62,504 nt of DNA, taken from Perkinsus olseni. Its lineage: Eukaryota; Perkinsozoa; Perkinsida; Perkinsidae. The first letter of the stretch is position 1; each line of letters starts with the position of its first letter. The position numbers were made by a program, and so were the translations under genes. A model generated the notes under the pieces. The model was not told the DNA's origin, searched no databases, and saw only the letters and a list, made by a program, of their open reading frames with translations. The stretch is taken from assembly GCA_013115135.1 (NCBI GenBank), contig JABANP010000301.1:1-62504 (forward strand), in the 5' to 3' direction. Shown here piece by piece: positions 48,772 through 60,600 of the stretch.

Positions 48772-49885
48772 GTCTGAGCGGCATTCCTTCTGACACGCGT
48801 AGCATTCACACTGAGGACAGGCGTGGAAAAGGTTCACGAGGTCCTCTTTTCGGGGGCCCGAGATTGCGGAGCGAGCGCAGCGAGCGGAGCATATACTGTC
48901 ACTTCTGCGCGTTTTTGTGCGTTCGTTCGTTCAAATTATTTCTCCAGGACTATGTCGATTGAACTCGCGAGGCACATACCATTCGAAAGCTCGCGGTCTG
49001 TGTATTCTATAAAAATACGAAATCGCTCTCATCCCCGTTCGACCAAGCAAAACCGTCGTGGACCGTTGTAGATGAGCCCGAAAAAGCCCGGGCTGGGGTT
49101 CGAACCCAAGACTTCGTGCCGAGCTCCGCTTTTTTCGTTGCGAAGGTCTAGTATTCTAATTTTGGATGGGGTTCTTCAGTCTTGATTCGTCGTTTCCAGT
49201 AGAGCGATGGGCCCGACAGCGCTAGCCTGGGTGGATGAGCTGCGATTTCAAATAACACACCCATGATAATCGACGATTATTAATCGTTCCAATTCACACG
49301 CTCATGATATTTCTCATGGGAGCGGGGTGGTTAATCGGCCAGACTGTCCCACTCAGACCTCTTCATGATGTGCGCGTCTTGGCCCCGCCAAGTTGGCAGC
49401 GAGCCACGTAGATCTCGGTCAGTTTGGTTGAATCTCAGTCCAGGAGTGACACCTGGGTTCGCTAAAATAGGTGATCAGCGAACTGGGCAATCTTCCTTTC
49501 TGTCAACCTGTTAGTGGCTTTTGTGCCAAACGGACTGTTTGTGATGAGCAGGCTCCCTATTAGAGATTCTTTATGCTCATGGGCATTGCCTGTCGTCCCG
49601 GAGCTGTCAGGTTTCCCGTCCTACACGGGAAACTTCAAATTCAGAGAAGTTTAAAAGATAATCCAGGATCTGGAATGACTGCTTTGTATTCTTGCCCTGC
49701 CTAGATGCTCTTGCATTGTTGCGAGTCGCTTCCTGCGGCATTCTTCGAAAATGATTCTTGGGTTACAGTTCATTCCTTGGCTTTGTGATGTTGACGGGAT
49801 GTGTGATGCATCACGGACCTTGGCGCTGATGATACGCCCACTTGTGCCAGTATCTTCAAGTCTCACGCTTCAACCCATACAAGAC
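48772..49885. other. intergenic, no gene
   Basis: No exon is supported before 49886. A hairpin GTTTCCCGTcctacACGGGAAAC lies at 49611-49633. The stretch also holds the tRNA-like module at 49083-49112. Confidence 0.35.
49083..49112 (-). repeat. tRNA T-arm-like module
   Basis: The reverse complement reads gtcttgggttcgaaccccag, with a full T-stem (TTGGG/CCCAG) and TTCGAAC loop, then cccgggctttttc, which includes a T-run. Upstream text (actagaccttcgcaacg) vaguely resembles an anticodon arm. It is a SINE or tRNA-relic candidate. Confidence 0.4.
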
Positions 49886-52507
49886 ATGATGGAGCATCCT
49901 GCGTCGTCTGCAACGGGGGAGGTCGGCCAACTGGCGACTACAATGGGCGATTATCTGAAGCGCTTCGAGGACTACGGGATAGTTTCTCGCAGGGATCTCA
50001 CTAAACCGTCGTTGGACAACATGGATGTGATGAGTCGTGGAAGGCCCTATGAGGTAAGACTGTATGTTCGTAAGAGTCTGATGTGGTTAGCCATTCTTTC
50101 TCTCCTCGAGATGTTCAGCCCACGATCAGTTTGAACTTCGAACTGACCGTGGGCGAACTTCAGTCCCTGAAGGGCTCGACGGCTGCATACTCCCTTACCC
50201 TTGGGCTGAACCTCTGCAATTTGAAGACTCCTAACTTTAAAGAGGTTCACTGAGACGTTCATGGGCGATCTACAGTGCGTTCGCTGTTGATATGTAAAAC
50301 CGCAAAAATTGAGGTTTTTCCGTTAGTACGAACGAGTCGGCTGTATATCAAAACTGAACACTTGGCGTGCGCGAAATTCACTTCCCGCTCGATACAACGA
50401 TGAAACGGCTGATCGATACACCCTAGGATTCCTCTCTTAGAAACACATGGGCAGTCGCCCGTAAAAGCTCCGTACTAACGGAGAAACCTCATTTTTTGCG
50501 ATTTGCATATCAAAAGCGAACGCACTGTAGGTCTCACGAACGGTTGGCAATGCCAACTTGGCATCAGCTCGATTTTGTGCTGTTCACAGATTCTATCAGT
50601 TGATGACGACCCCATCAACCAAATGGTGATAGCATCAGTACTGGAGACAGCACAGTTCGTTGTCCATCAAGCGATGGACGGGTTTGAAGCGTTGGATTTC
50701 ATGTCCAGTGCCACCACCCTACCAGACCTTATTCTACTCGACGTCATGATGCCTGGTATGTCCTATCATCGATACGCTTGTCTCAAGTAGACGGCACTAT
50801 CCCGCCAGACCTCGCTTAACCGCGCGCTAGACACAAGCTTGAGATGCTTTAGCTCCTACATTAGTAAGGAATAATCGGCGATTGCCAATGCGCTCCTCAG
50901 GGCTGAGCGGCTACGAGGTCTGCGCTAAACTGAGGGCCGATTACCCTCCTGACCTTCCCATTATAATGATATCCGCTAAAAACTCAAGTGATGACGTCAT
51001 CAAGGGTCTTAAGTAGGGTAAACTTCAGAGAAGCTCTGTTGACGAGGTCGCTGCAGGTACAAGTGTAATGACTACGTCACCAAGCCGTTCGAAAAGTCCG
51101 AGCTCCTGGCGAGAATAAACACACAAGTCAAACTCCGTCAAATGGTGAATCGTCAGGTAGGACGCTAGCTGCTTCCACGCAGCTGAAGCTGAACTTAGGC
51201 AAGACACCGTATGGCAGTGGAGGTCCTGCAAAGGATCTTACCTCCTGCTACATCCAAGAGAATCATCGGTGGAGTCTATGATGACTTCGAGAACTACAAG
51301 AAGGCTACCATAGTTACCTGGTACGCTAACTTAACGAACGAATGGCGGCTTCGCCCGCTGATCGCCCTGATCATCATAGTTTGATATTCAAGGGGCTTTT
51401 AACAGCATCACTTTCAGCTTTATAATAACTCAAGAAGATAATTGCAACCTTCCATAGCGACTGCCGCTGAGACACCGCGTGGTGATTGAGTCTTTCAGCG
51501 TGGTAGAAGGCCTGGACTTGAATGACCCACCAAAGGCGATAGCATCTCTCAATAAGTACTTCAATGAATTGGACAACAAACTGAAGGAGAGAAAAGCTCT
51601 ACTGAAAATGGAGGCATGCGACGATTCCTACTCCTTCATATGCGGACTATCTCCAGAGAACGCGGCTGGCCATACCGTCGGTGAGGCAGCAACTTCATCT
51701 TGCTTTCATGTGAAGCATCAGTACTCAGAATCCCTTGACTTCGCGCGAACTATGATTGAAGTAGCCGCTGCAACGGTTACTGGCTTAAGAGTCAGAGTTG
51801 GCGTCCACGCTATCAGGAGAATGCTAGGAGGACTAATCCGGACGCTCTGCCCGAGGTAACCTGCTGCCCCTCCATGATGGGCTCCAGCCCCAGTAATGGA
51901 CACTACAGGCTCTGTAGTACAGAGATAGTCGAGAGCAGATGACCAACCTGAATCTGCATCTTGCGTGCATGCAAACTTTGCATTGCAAAGACCTTCGAAC
52001 TAGCATGCTGTATTACCTGTACAGTACGCCTGTGGATTCGAAGGTCGGGAAATCCCTACAGCGTCTATCGTATTTTAGAAGAATAATTTTTCCAACTTTT
52101 TGACTAGCTTTCAGTGGATACCTGACTTCAAGCCTTGAAGTTCAACACGATATCTGAAAAATATGCAGCGTCAACATGACACGAACCAACGCGCATCCTC
52201 AGATTAATGTTGTTCAGTGAGGAGGTTGAGGAAGCTCGTCATGCAGCAGTGCGCGGTGTCCCCGGTTGTATACATCTCAGTAATAATCATCACCCATGCG
52301 AAGAAACGCTGAGCTACGGTCATATCTGTCGGACAGTAGTTCCTCTTAGCTCAAGAAGCTAGGGAGAGTTACAAGAGACAGAAGGCTCCTCTGTGCGATA
52401 ATCCACCACTGACTTCCGTCACTGACGAAGGGCTCCGAGTGACTGAAGACATCGAGCAGGCAGATATAAGCGTGGAAGGCTCCATCAAGCCGCCAAGGGC
52501 GGTGTAG
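49886..52507 (+). CDS. response-regulator receiver fused to a class III nucleotidyl cyclase
   Basis: This is a two-component receiver controlling cAMP or cGMP synthesis, as known in Dictyostelium and bacterial cyclases. Exon 1 (49886-50053: TMGDYLKRFEDYGIVSRRDL) joins in phase 0 to the receiver at 50590-50757 (ILSVDDDPINQMVIAS ... LPDLILLDVMMPG), then 50901 onward (LSGYEVCAKL, PIIMISAKN) and about 51055 (YVTKPFEKSELLARI). The acidic pair, phospho-Asp, Ser and Lys are all present. Cyclase sequence follows: RILPPATSKRIIGGVYDDFE, DPPKAIASLNKYFNELDN, KMEACDDSYSFICGLSPEN, FARTMIEVAAATVTGLRVRV then GVH, and GVPGCIHLS. The first metal-binding Asp (usual FxDIxGFT) could not be located, so activity is unproven. 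The C-terminal tail ends at 52507. The start is not certain. Confidence 0.75.
50273..50527. mobile_element. Tc1/mariner-like MITE (255 bp) in an intron
   Basis: Long terminal inverted repeats of about 57 bp (50273-50330 and 50471-50527) begin CAGTGCGTTCGCT and are flanked by TA on both sides (50271-50272, 50528-50529). TA targets and CAGTG-type ends are typical of Tc1/mariner MITEs. The arms differ at only a few positions, so the insertion is fairly recent. It enlarges the intron 50054-50589 of the receiver-cyclase gene. Confidence 0.88.
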
Positions 52508-52539
52508 GTTTGTCGGACACCAAAAAAGATGTCAAAGTG

Positions 52540-55422
52540 TGTTAGCTCACCCATTCGTCAACTGTACGAGGTACGCGTTGGACCCCCGAGGGAGCAGTGA
52601 ACATTTTCAGAGGGTGGACTGCGCGGGAAAAGAGCGAGATTCAAGAGGTGAGATGATACCAGTTGGTGTCAGTGGCAATCGTAGCCTCGACTGCATCACC
52701 ATTGGTGATCCACAAACCACAGTTGGTCATGTAGTCTGCCACCAACCACAGTTAGCGACTCACCAACTTGCTGATCCAGACGATTGTAGCACCCTTCGTG
52801 CTGAGGAACGTGGCGAGTATACCGTGTACTGCGAGAGAAAGTTCCAGTCGATGCAGTGGAGCGATCGAGATCGCCGTCACCTCGTTCATACAGTACTTGC
52901 ATTTGCTCCTCGCTGCTAGCCTGAGGATTCGGTGTTCGGACATAACGTCACATGAGGGAGGTATTGAGATAGCTTCGCCTCAGGAGCTCCTATTGGATCC
53001 TTTCGGTGGCGACCCGTGAAGAGCACCACCGCAGTGGCGGCTGGAAACTCACATAGTGGGAGGAGAATGCAGGCTGACCATGCTCGAGATGGGCGTGAAG
53101 AGAAGGACGCTGCTGAGCTGAGGGCGCGTGTGCAGCAAGTAGGTTTGTGTCTGTGTGCCATTTGAGCTGACTTTGGATACTACAGTATCTCATTGACAGT
53201 CAGTCTGACTGACTGACTCAGTCACTGAGTGGGTCGAATAGCCTGTGTCAGCATTCTCAAAGCCATGTGTCTCCGCTTCGAATGATGCGTCCTTTGCCTC
53301 AGCTTGAAGGCGAGAACTCGATTCTCCAAGAAAGTATCAAAATTGCCACACAGATGACTTACTGGCAGACGTTAAGCGTCGAAGGTAAGGGGAAGACCAA
53401 CCAACAGCGTCTCGCACTCGCCATATTTTTGGGGAATCGACCGCGAAAGGCTTTCGCCGGAAGCAGGGCGCGTGGCATATGATGACAGTAATCATATGCC
53501 ATAGTCATCAGAGACTGGGACCGCTGGTCTCGTGGTATCAGACCGGGCTCAACGCGGCCTTGTCAACGCCTGCCGGAGTATCTTCTGAGAAAGGGAGAAA
53601 TTAAAGCTGGATGTCTCTCTCCTTCAAAAGATACGCGTGCTCCGATATGCAGTTCTACACTGCACACAACATTGTCTCACACAGTGAGCACAGTTTGAAA
53701 CTGAGCTGCAAAGAAGCTCAGTTTCTAAAACTGGCATTGCTGTGTATAGTCACTATACTATACTATAGTCACGAGCGCCTCACGGCAACGACCGGTTCGA
53801 CAGGCCTCGAAAATCAGGGGCTCCTTCGCTCCGCCCAGGACTGAACGACGTCGAGGCAGCTACTCCACCCGCACCTAGAGAACTGGGGGAGGTACAGCGA
53901 GGGAAGAACAGTAGCTGGCCGAGAGAAGGACGCGGGTAACAGCATCTGAGCTCGAGTTGATGCTACCTCTTCTTCTCTAATCTCGGGACCCGAGATGGCT
54001 AGAGTCGCCCCTCAGCCGCCACGGTGGAGAATGTGTGCTGATACCCGGTAGCTGTTTCAGGTCTGGAGCCTGTCTGACGGGATGCACTCTTGACGATAGC
54101 GCTTCCGGGGCTTCCGGACTCAAACGGAAGTGGCTCGAAGTGGAGAAAGAGCTGCGCGCCATCCAGGTGGTAACTTGCAGCGATGACTACTACTCTCCAG
54201 TCAGAGACAGGGGGATCCCTATTTCCCTACGTCTCGCATGGCCGGATCGACTGTCCTCCTTTTTAATCGCTCAGGCGTTACGAACTCCCAAAGATGGGAG
54301 CGAGGCCAAGAAGGTAGCGTGATAGTGTCCTGACTGATGCGCCGAATAGTCTTTACTCAGCTTGTCGGAGACTTTCTGGTATGCTTAGAGGAAGCATGTG
54401 AGGTCTACGATGATGTTGCGAGCCGAGAGTCACCACAGAGCCGACGTGAGCCCGATATCCCCCCTGCATCTCTCGCAAGTTTTTTAGCGAATTGTCGATT
54501 GCGAATGGCAACCGGTAACAACCCTGAGTCGCGAGTTCTTCAATGCCATAAACTCGCGTCCCAGCGCTCGTGCTCGCGCGACACTTTCGATGGTTCAGCT
54601 CGCGCGATGCCATTGCCGCCTGAAACACGATCGTTATGAAGGCTGATTACCGTCGCTCGGATACTTTACGACTTGAGCTATGAGCCACAGCCTGGAGCCT
54701 CGAGCTCCCCGAGCGCAACTGTCGGGATGACACACCACAATGCAATTCGACGTGTTCGCTCTTGATTGGATCAGCACAGGTTCAGTGGCTAAACGCGAGG
54801 CTTCCTTCCTGAATAAGTGGTCCGATTCGGGAAAGATTCAAAATGAACTTGGCAGGCTGTCGGTGAGGCCCAGCTAGGTTGTACCACCGCTCATATGGCA
54901 TAAGTTATGCCGATCACTAGTCGCATTCCAGTCAGACATGTGTCTAGCATCGTAGACTACGAATCGTAGTCTACGATGCCACGCTATACACAAGGCGTGC
55001 GATTGTTAGTATCCCCTCAGGCTGAACGGCATCTGCTCAGGAAAGAGAGCGAAGCGAGGATAGGTCGGGAAGTACTTCAAAATGCATGAGAGTATCAGTT
55101 GCTAGCACTTAGGGCACACGAAGCCGACGCCTCAGCACCTTCATATAAATCAAGTGTCCGATGCTGCGGTAGCCGAGTCAATGAGTGGTTTGCAGAGCGA
55201 AAATGAGAAGATCAGCGCACAGTGAGCCTTGATCGAGGAAAGAACGTGAACTGTAACTCCGTGTTCCGCAGACTGGCAGAGATCAGGTCGGAGACTTCGG
55301 CAATACGGATAAGGTTGTTCTCTCAACATCCTACTCTCCTCGAACTTGAGCAGCACGAGGCGATACTCGAAAAGAGGACACGCCATCTGGAGGCATTATC
55401 CGAATCCTCCGGGATACTGTAA
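52540..55422 (+). CDS. coiled-coil protein of many short exons
   Basis: Protein-like exons recur in order: about 52566 (RYALDPRGSSEHFQRVDCAG), about 52930 (SDITSHEGGIEIASPQELLL), about 53030 (RRMQADHARDGREEKDAAEL then RARVQQ), 53305 (LEGENSILQESIKIATQMTY), about 54065 (LKRKWLEVEKELRAIQ), about 54350 (GDFLVCLEEACEVYDDV), about 54745 (MQFDVFALDWISTGSVAKRE) and about 55255-55422 (RLAEIRSETSAIRIRLFSQH ... HEAILEKRTRHLEALSE). Helical heptad-like patterns dominate. Introns are longer than elsewhere and rich in perfect hairpins. No domain is recognised. A cytoskeletal or centrosomal role is a guess, and exon joins are unverified. Confidence 0.5.
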
Positions 55423-56140
55423 TGATACTCCTATCGTGACAGACCCTTGAGAATCGTTGACGATCTCATCCCGTGCCGTGCTCGAACTTTAACGGTCATA
55501 GCCTTCTTTTGAGAGCGCTGCTAATAGCTTCGAGTATTGAGTTTGGAAGGCAGGGGTTCAACAATTACTGATAGTGGGACACTATCAGTGATTAGTGTTT
55601 GCATTGTGTCGTTCTTGTATCAGTGCCACTATTAGTAGCACTGATACGGGGTGTTCAGAGAAATCGACCCGAATCCATTATATTCCCTTGGTCGACACCT
55701 TTGACATGATCAAATTTTGAAAATTTGAATTGGAGAATTTAAATTTCCCTGGTCAAGGCTGTTTCCCAAGGTGGAACAGTGATCTATGATACCTTTCATT
55801 CTCGGCCAGAAAAGGTTCCGCTCAGTTTTCGGCTGCAATGCGGCCGCCGCATGGGAGAGGCCGCATGCGTCTCGTCGTATGCGACGCCGAGATGTAGGCA
55901 TTCTCGCTCGCCCGAAGAGACAAGTGAGCCAGTATGAGGTCACGCCACTGGGGTGTCACGCAGTCGCAGCATGACGTGAGCGTTCCCCTGCTACTCCCAG
56001 CTCAGCTAGGCTCCTGCCGTTCACGTTCTCTAAAGCGTTTCTCAGCAACGCTACATTAAAATGAAAATTCAGGCGAAATGAATTCTCGAACAGGGGAACG
56101 GAGCATGATGAGCAGTCACATTTGAGCTATTGATAGCTCT
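53167..56140. repeat. cluster of perfect hairpins, mostly in introns
   Basis: Examples are CAGTCAGTCtGACTGACTG (about 53195), TGGCATATGAT...ATCATATGCCA (53473-53501), AAACTGAGC...GCTCAGTTT (about 53699), ATCTCGGGaCCCGAGAT (about 53981), GGCATAAgTTATGCC (about 54897), a 16-bp stem at 54947-54979, ACTGATAGTGggaCACTATCAGT at 55567-55589 (two 10-nt arms), GTATCAGTGC...GCACTGATAC (about 55617), CAAATTTTgAAAATTTG (about 55710) and GAGCTATtgATAGCTC (about 56126). Confidence 0.8.
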
Positions 56141-56306
56141 GTCGTCCTTCTCGGGCAGTACAGTGCATTGCAGTTAGGACTAAGATTCTAATCAGCCACT
56201 GGCCACCCGATCCCGACTGGTATTCTTGGATAGCTTTGTTTTTTCCATCGAGGCTTCTCTAGCTCCCTTCAAGACTGGACATTGATTGCGAATGAGAAGT
56301 CCCCTC
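55423..56306. other. intergenic, hairpin-rich
   Basis: No exon is supported. The stretch contains the last part of the hairpin cluster. Confidence 0.4.
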
Positions 56307-57791
56307 TGTGCCACAGCCCAGTGCTTCGGTCCAGCAGCAGCTCCCAGTTCGCAGAGGCCCTGTGTTAATAGGCTTATTCGCGGGCTGCTCCTTATCCACC
56401 ATCATGTTGGATCGATCCTTTCCTTCGTACCTGTGAGAGCCATGAAGATGCATTCCTGACCTCGGTACCGGTCAGCTCAGTCAGTTTTTTCTTGAGCCAT
56501 TCGTGGTTTGCTGACGGATTTTGGAAACAGATGGCTCTTTTCATCTGCTGCAGTACTATTCCTGCCTGCAAGATCACGTTACTCACCTCTTTAATTGCAG
56601 CGTATATTTTCCACTCCCCGTCAGGCGGCCTCACAAAATTCAACATGATCGTATTAGTCATCGGTTTTCTATCATTTCTGCTCGCCCTGTTCATTGTTCC
56701 GTTATTTAAGCATCGCAACACCATGGTCTTCCTCGACAAATGTTGTATCCCACAGAAGGACCCCATTGCCAAGGCCTACGGCATATCGAGGCTAGCCGAC
56801 AACCTGAGTGCATCAGAAAAACTACTCATACTCTGGTCTCCTGATTATCTCGATCGCCTGTGGTGCGTCTACGAGTTAGCAGTCTTCCTGCGGACGCATG
56901 ATCTGGATGATGTCATCTTGGTGAATATGGACCACTTCAAGCTCTGTGCAACTCTCATGCTTCTGCAGTTCTTCAGTATCCTCGCTCTAGGTCTCACGGA
57001 AGATTACGATCCGAGGTCGAAGCTATATGTCGGGTACGTGCTGGTAATAGCGACAAGTCTCCTTGATTGGTCGTGGGGCCTTCGGTTGCAGTCAGGAGTG
57101 GCAGAAGTTCTGTTCTAGAGTGAAGCGTTTCAGCGTTCACAAGGCTAAGTGCTCATCTTCAGCGGACTACACTAACCTCAAGCAGCTCATAAATGATATG
57201 TACGGCTCGGAGACAAAGTTCGAAACGGTCGTCAGAAGCCTCTGGTTGGGTGAGGGCCAAAAGAAACGCAGTCCATCCTGGCTGTTCTCTGGGGCATCCC
57301 TGAGAGTAATTTCTGCGACCTACGTCCCTCTAATTGTTGGTAATATTGTTCAATTTATCGTCAGCGCAGTGAGAGTGGACGCGATACCTGCAGCAAGAGT
57401 GACTCCAGCAGGTGAAGCCCTTCAGCCCCTGCCGGGGAAATTACACGTATTTCTGTGGAATTCACGTTGCGCAATCATTCCAGTAATGATGTTGTGCTTC
57501 CGAGCTCCCTTGATGCTGCTCGTAGGCCATGAACTGGCCTCTTGCCGGATCCCTGAGAAAGTCGGCAAATGGAGTCGCGGAATCATTTTCGCTCTTTGCT
57601 TCTGTGCTTACAATTGTCTAACGCAGATGCTATGCGCCTTGCAAATCTTCTATCATCCACTCCGTTCGCCTTCGATAAGCGGATGGACGCATGATGCGCT
57701 TCTGTGGATAGCCGGAGTCAGCGCTATTACTGTGGTATCTTTAATCTTACGCCGGTCGTACGCGTTCGAACTCCTGAATGATTCACTTTAG
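56307..57791 (+). CDS. TIR-like multi-pass membrane protein
   Basis: An N-terminal hydrophobic exon (VLIGLFAGCSLSTIMLDRSF, about 56365) precedes two further membrane segments (ITLLTSLIAAYIFHS; IVLVIGFLSFLLALFIVPLF). A conserved cytosolic block follows: TMVFLDKCCIPQKDPIAKAY, then LLILWSPDYLDRLWCVYELA. The FLDKxCIxQ...LWSPxYxxRLWCVYELA pattern resembles a TIR-like fold and is, to my knowledge, common in large protist families (family recall). After a phase-0 intron of 52 nt (57044-57095) more cytosolic sequence follows (EWQKFCSRVKRFSVHKAK) and then several membrane helices to the stop at 57789-57791. The function is unknown. The first exon junction is not phase-verified. Confidence 0.65.
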
Positions 57792-58177
57792 CCGCTCGGC
57801 TGCTCACGTAAAATTCTTCCAATTTTCACCCATATTAATTCCTTCTATTTATACATCGAAAAGTTTGTCGAGTTTTCCTGGGAGGGGGAGCTGACTGGGC
57901 TGTTTTTGGGCTTGGAGAGGGCAGTCTTCCGCCAAATAATCGTTCGGGGGCGGCACTAATAACTTAACCGCCGGGTACTACCCGTATTACTACCAACTCG
58001 GTCGAACCGACAAACCGAGCAACCTACGGTCGGATTAACTAACGCTGCCCACGACCCTCGATTCAATATGGCGCTAAGCTTCTACGTGCTTCGGTACGGA
58101 AAAACTAAGCAAGCGGATGCAATGATTGAGGGCTGTATCGGCTCACTGAGCCGATACAGGGCAGCTCGACTCGTGTT
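57792..58177. other. intergenic
   Basis: No gene. A 13-bp perfect stem with a one-base centre lies at 58133-58159 (CTGTATCGGCTCA and its complement), just before the next gene's start. Confidence 0.5.
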
Positions 58178-60600
58178 ATGGTATCATCTTCTTCGGCTGA
58201 ACAGCGTAGCTCCTGCGTCACCGCTTGTATAGAGCGGTTGAAGTCGACATTTTACCAAGAGGGGCGAAGTACTGTCTTTGAAGAGACTCGGCGAGCCGTC
58301 CTGATAGACACGGTTGCCAACGGAGGCTTCAACCCGGTACTCCGTCTGTGCTCCGCTCAACCTGACTTTCCTTGCAGGGCCGTTGCCTCGCTGTTCTGCA
58401 AGACCAGGGTTTGCTGGCGCAGTATCGTCGTAGATTGGCGTTTGAGATAGATGACCATCAATTCAGAGCGCAAAAAGACGCTAGCTTGGAGGAGGGAGGG
58501 CATAAGGCTGGTGAGCTCAACACGGGGTGGGGTCGAGTGCTCGAGCGAACGGCGTAGAAATGAATCATTTGAAATGATTCACGAAAAATCATACTAGCAA
58601 TTCGATGGCCGATTTTTGAAAGAAGTCTCGCTATTGTGTTCTCCGTTGCTCAGAAAGAGACGCCCTGTCCGCAGCCCATCGGAGGTTGAGCGAGATTGTT
58701 CTAGCAAACCTGCGGCAGCACTTATCGAAAGTGACCAGAGGTCAGCCCTTCGTCCGAGTACGGGAAACCCGTACTATGAACAGCACCGTAGATAGACAAA
58801 TCGAGATGGGACCTATCATCTCGATGGAGGACATTTACATCGCTTTGGTATCCGCTAGAGGGAATCAAGTGGAAGACGTGGATACTCTGCGGATTCGTCG
58901 GGTACATCCGTCCGATGCAGTTGCTACTCCTCTACGACCGCATCATCGCGTATGATCACCTTGAGCTCATCGCTATCTTGGCCTCGGGCATTATTGTATC
59001 CCGGAGAGAGGCTTTGATGGTTGCTCAGACTATGGAGGAAGTCAGAGACGTATTCTCGAATTTGGATTGCATACAGGTCATACCACTCCTCCAGAACATC
59101 ATATTTTCTAACTAATTTGATATCATGCCAAGTTCAGAGCCATTCGGGTCCCCAATTTCGGGAGACCTCGGGCTGGAACCTGGAGAATCACTGTCAGCAG
59201 CTCATTTTGATGTCTCCTGTCCATGATGGCTTTGATAACCATACGAACAACGGCCACGACAGCGGTGGTTTGGTACCCCCAATCTTGAGGGAGTATTTCC
59301 ACAATAATTCTGGTAACACTGTGGGCGCTGCTGGACTATGTCGATTTCAAGAGTTGTGTTCGACTGCTCTCCTGGAGCGACTGACTCTCCCTCGAGGTTC
59401 TCATTATTTCCGCGTGTTGCCGGTGAATCCGTCTGAAGGCCCCAAGGGAGTGCAGGAAGTTGTCAAAAAGCTCGTAGACATGAAGTCATTCGAAGTTTAT
59501 CAAGTTGAGATCTCCAGCATCTGCCAGGAACGCGTCACTGCGCCACGAAATCCCAACCAACCCCAAGGAGTTTACGACTGGCCACAGCGCTGAGACGATG
59601 GACCAAGTTCGACTCATTCCCGTAGGTAACGCTGATGTCCCGCAGGGAATAAGCGCCCATGCCACTACATGGTTTATCTGACCCCTCTAACTGTGCTTTT
59701 TGGTTGAAGTATCATCAACTCGAGAGAGGCGTTTTGATCCATTCCAATACCTCTAGCATCGCGTGTGTCAAGGAGACTTTGTGTCGGCCTTTGTATTTGT
59801 GGTTTCTCCCGCCGCGGAAGGAAGTTCCGCGTAAGTCCCGCTAGTACTTCGAGATATAGTCGCCCTGGGTAACGGTTCTTCCCGGCTTTACTGGCATTTG
59901 AAGGCTTTTTCTCCTGACTATACCCTTCGTTCATATTCAACCCGGCCTTCAGTTATGTCAAAGTCCGGCAAGTTGCTGGCAGCAAGTAATCATTCAGATT
60001 CTGAATTTGCGAAGTCTAATCGGCGAAGAAGACCACTATTTCCGAGCTCGAGGATATCACATTGGCGAGCACCCGAACTTTTGCTGGGGAATATGATCTC
60101 AACGGCAATTCTGTTTCAGGTCGCGGCTCCGAGGTGGAATGTTACCGTCAGAAAGAGCAGTCACGCTAGCACTTGCGTTATTGAATTCCCGCAGTTGCAA
60201 GTGACGGTTCGTAAAGTGAGCGACGACGCGCCCGATCTGGTCGCTGAGAGCGTGGTGACGGAGCGCGAACGTGAAACCTTTACCATTAGACTCGTGTAAG
60301 ACTCCTCTCGATCATCGGCTTGCTTATCATGGCATTCTCAGAGAGAATAACGCATTTGATATCCACTACAAAAAGTGGTCGAGTCAGTTTACGGGCGGCT
60401 CCCTGGACCAACAAGATCCCTGCTATTCTCTTTTCGATGAGGTCATGATTATAATGGACGATGAGGTTACCGAGGAGACCTGCGGTAGAGTAGCTTCTTA
60501 TATTGTGAAGAAGCATCGTGAATCTGCTTCTGAGCATGACGCGGGCTGGATGCGCCAGTACTTGATTGGCATGGGAGCTGCAGATGAGATGCAGATGAGC
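58178..60600 (+). CDS. unrecognised multi-exon gene
   Basis: Exon 1 starts at the ATG at 58178 (MVSSSSAEQRSSCVTACIER ... TVANGGFNP) and joins in phase 0 across a 43-nt intron (58337-58379) to GRCLAVLQDQGLLAQYRRRL. Later exons carry SEIVLANLRQHLSKVTRGQP (about 58690), LLLYDRIIAYDHLELIAILA (about 58920), VQEVVKKLVDMKSFEVYQ (about 59450), EFTTGHSAETMDQVRLIP (about 59570), VTVRKVSDDAPDLVAESV (about 60200) and a last open stretch to about 60600 (SLDQQDPCYSLFDEVMIIMD, DEVTEETCGRVASYIVKKH). An intron near 59505-59566 contains a family-B repeat. No family is recognised. The 3' end overlaps the opposite-strand helicase frame, so the exact stop is unclear, and more than one gene may be present. Confidence 0.45.
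59533..59552 (+). repeat. repeat family B in intron
   Basis: The sequence cgtcactgcgccacgaaatc lies inside a probable intron ending at acceptor accccaag before EFTTGHSAETM. It shares 18 identical bases with the copy at 20331-20349. Confidence 0.65.
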
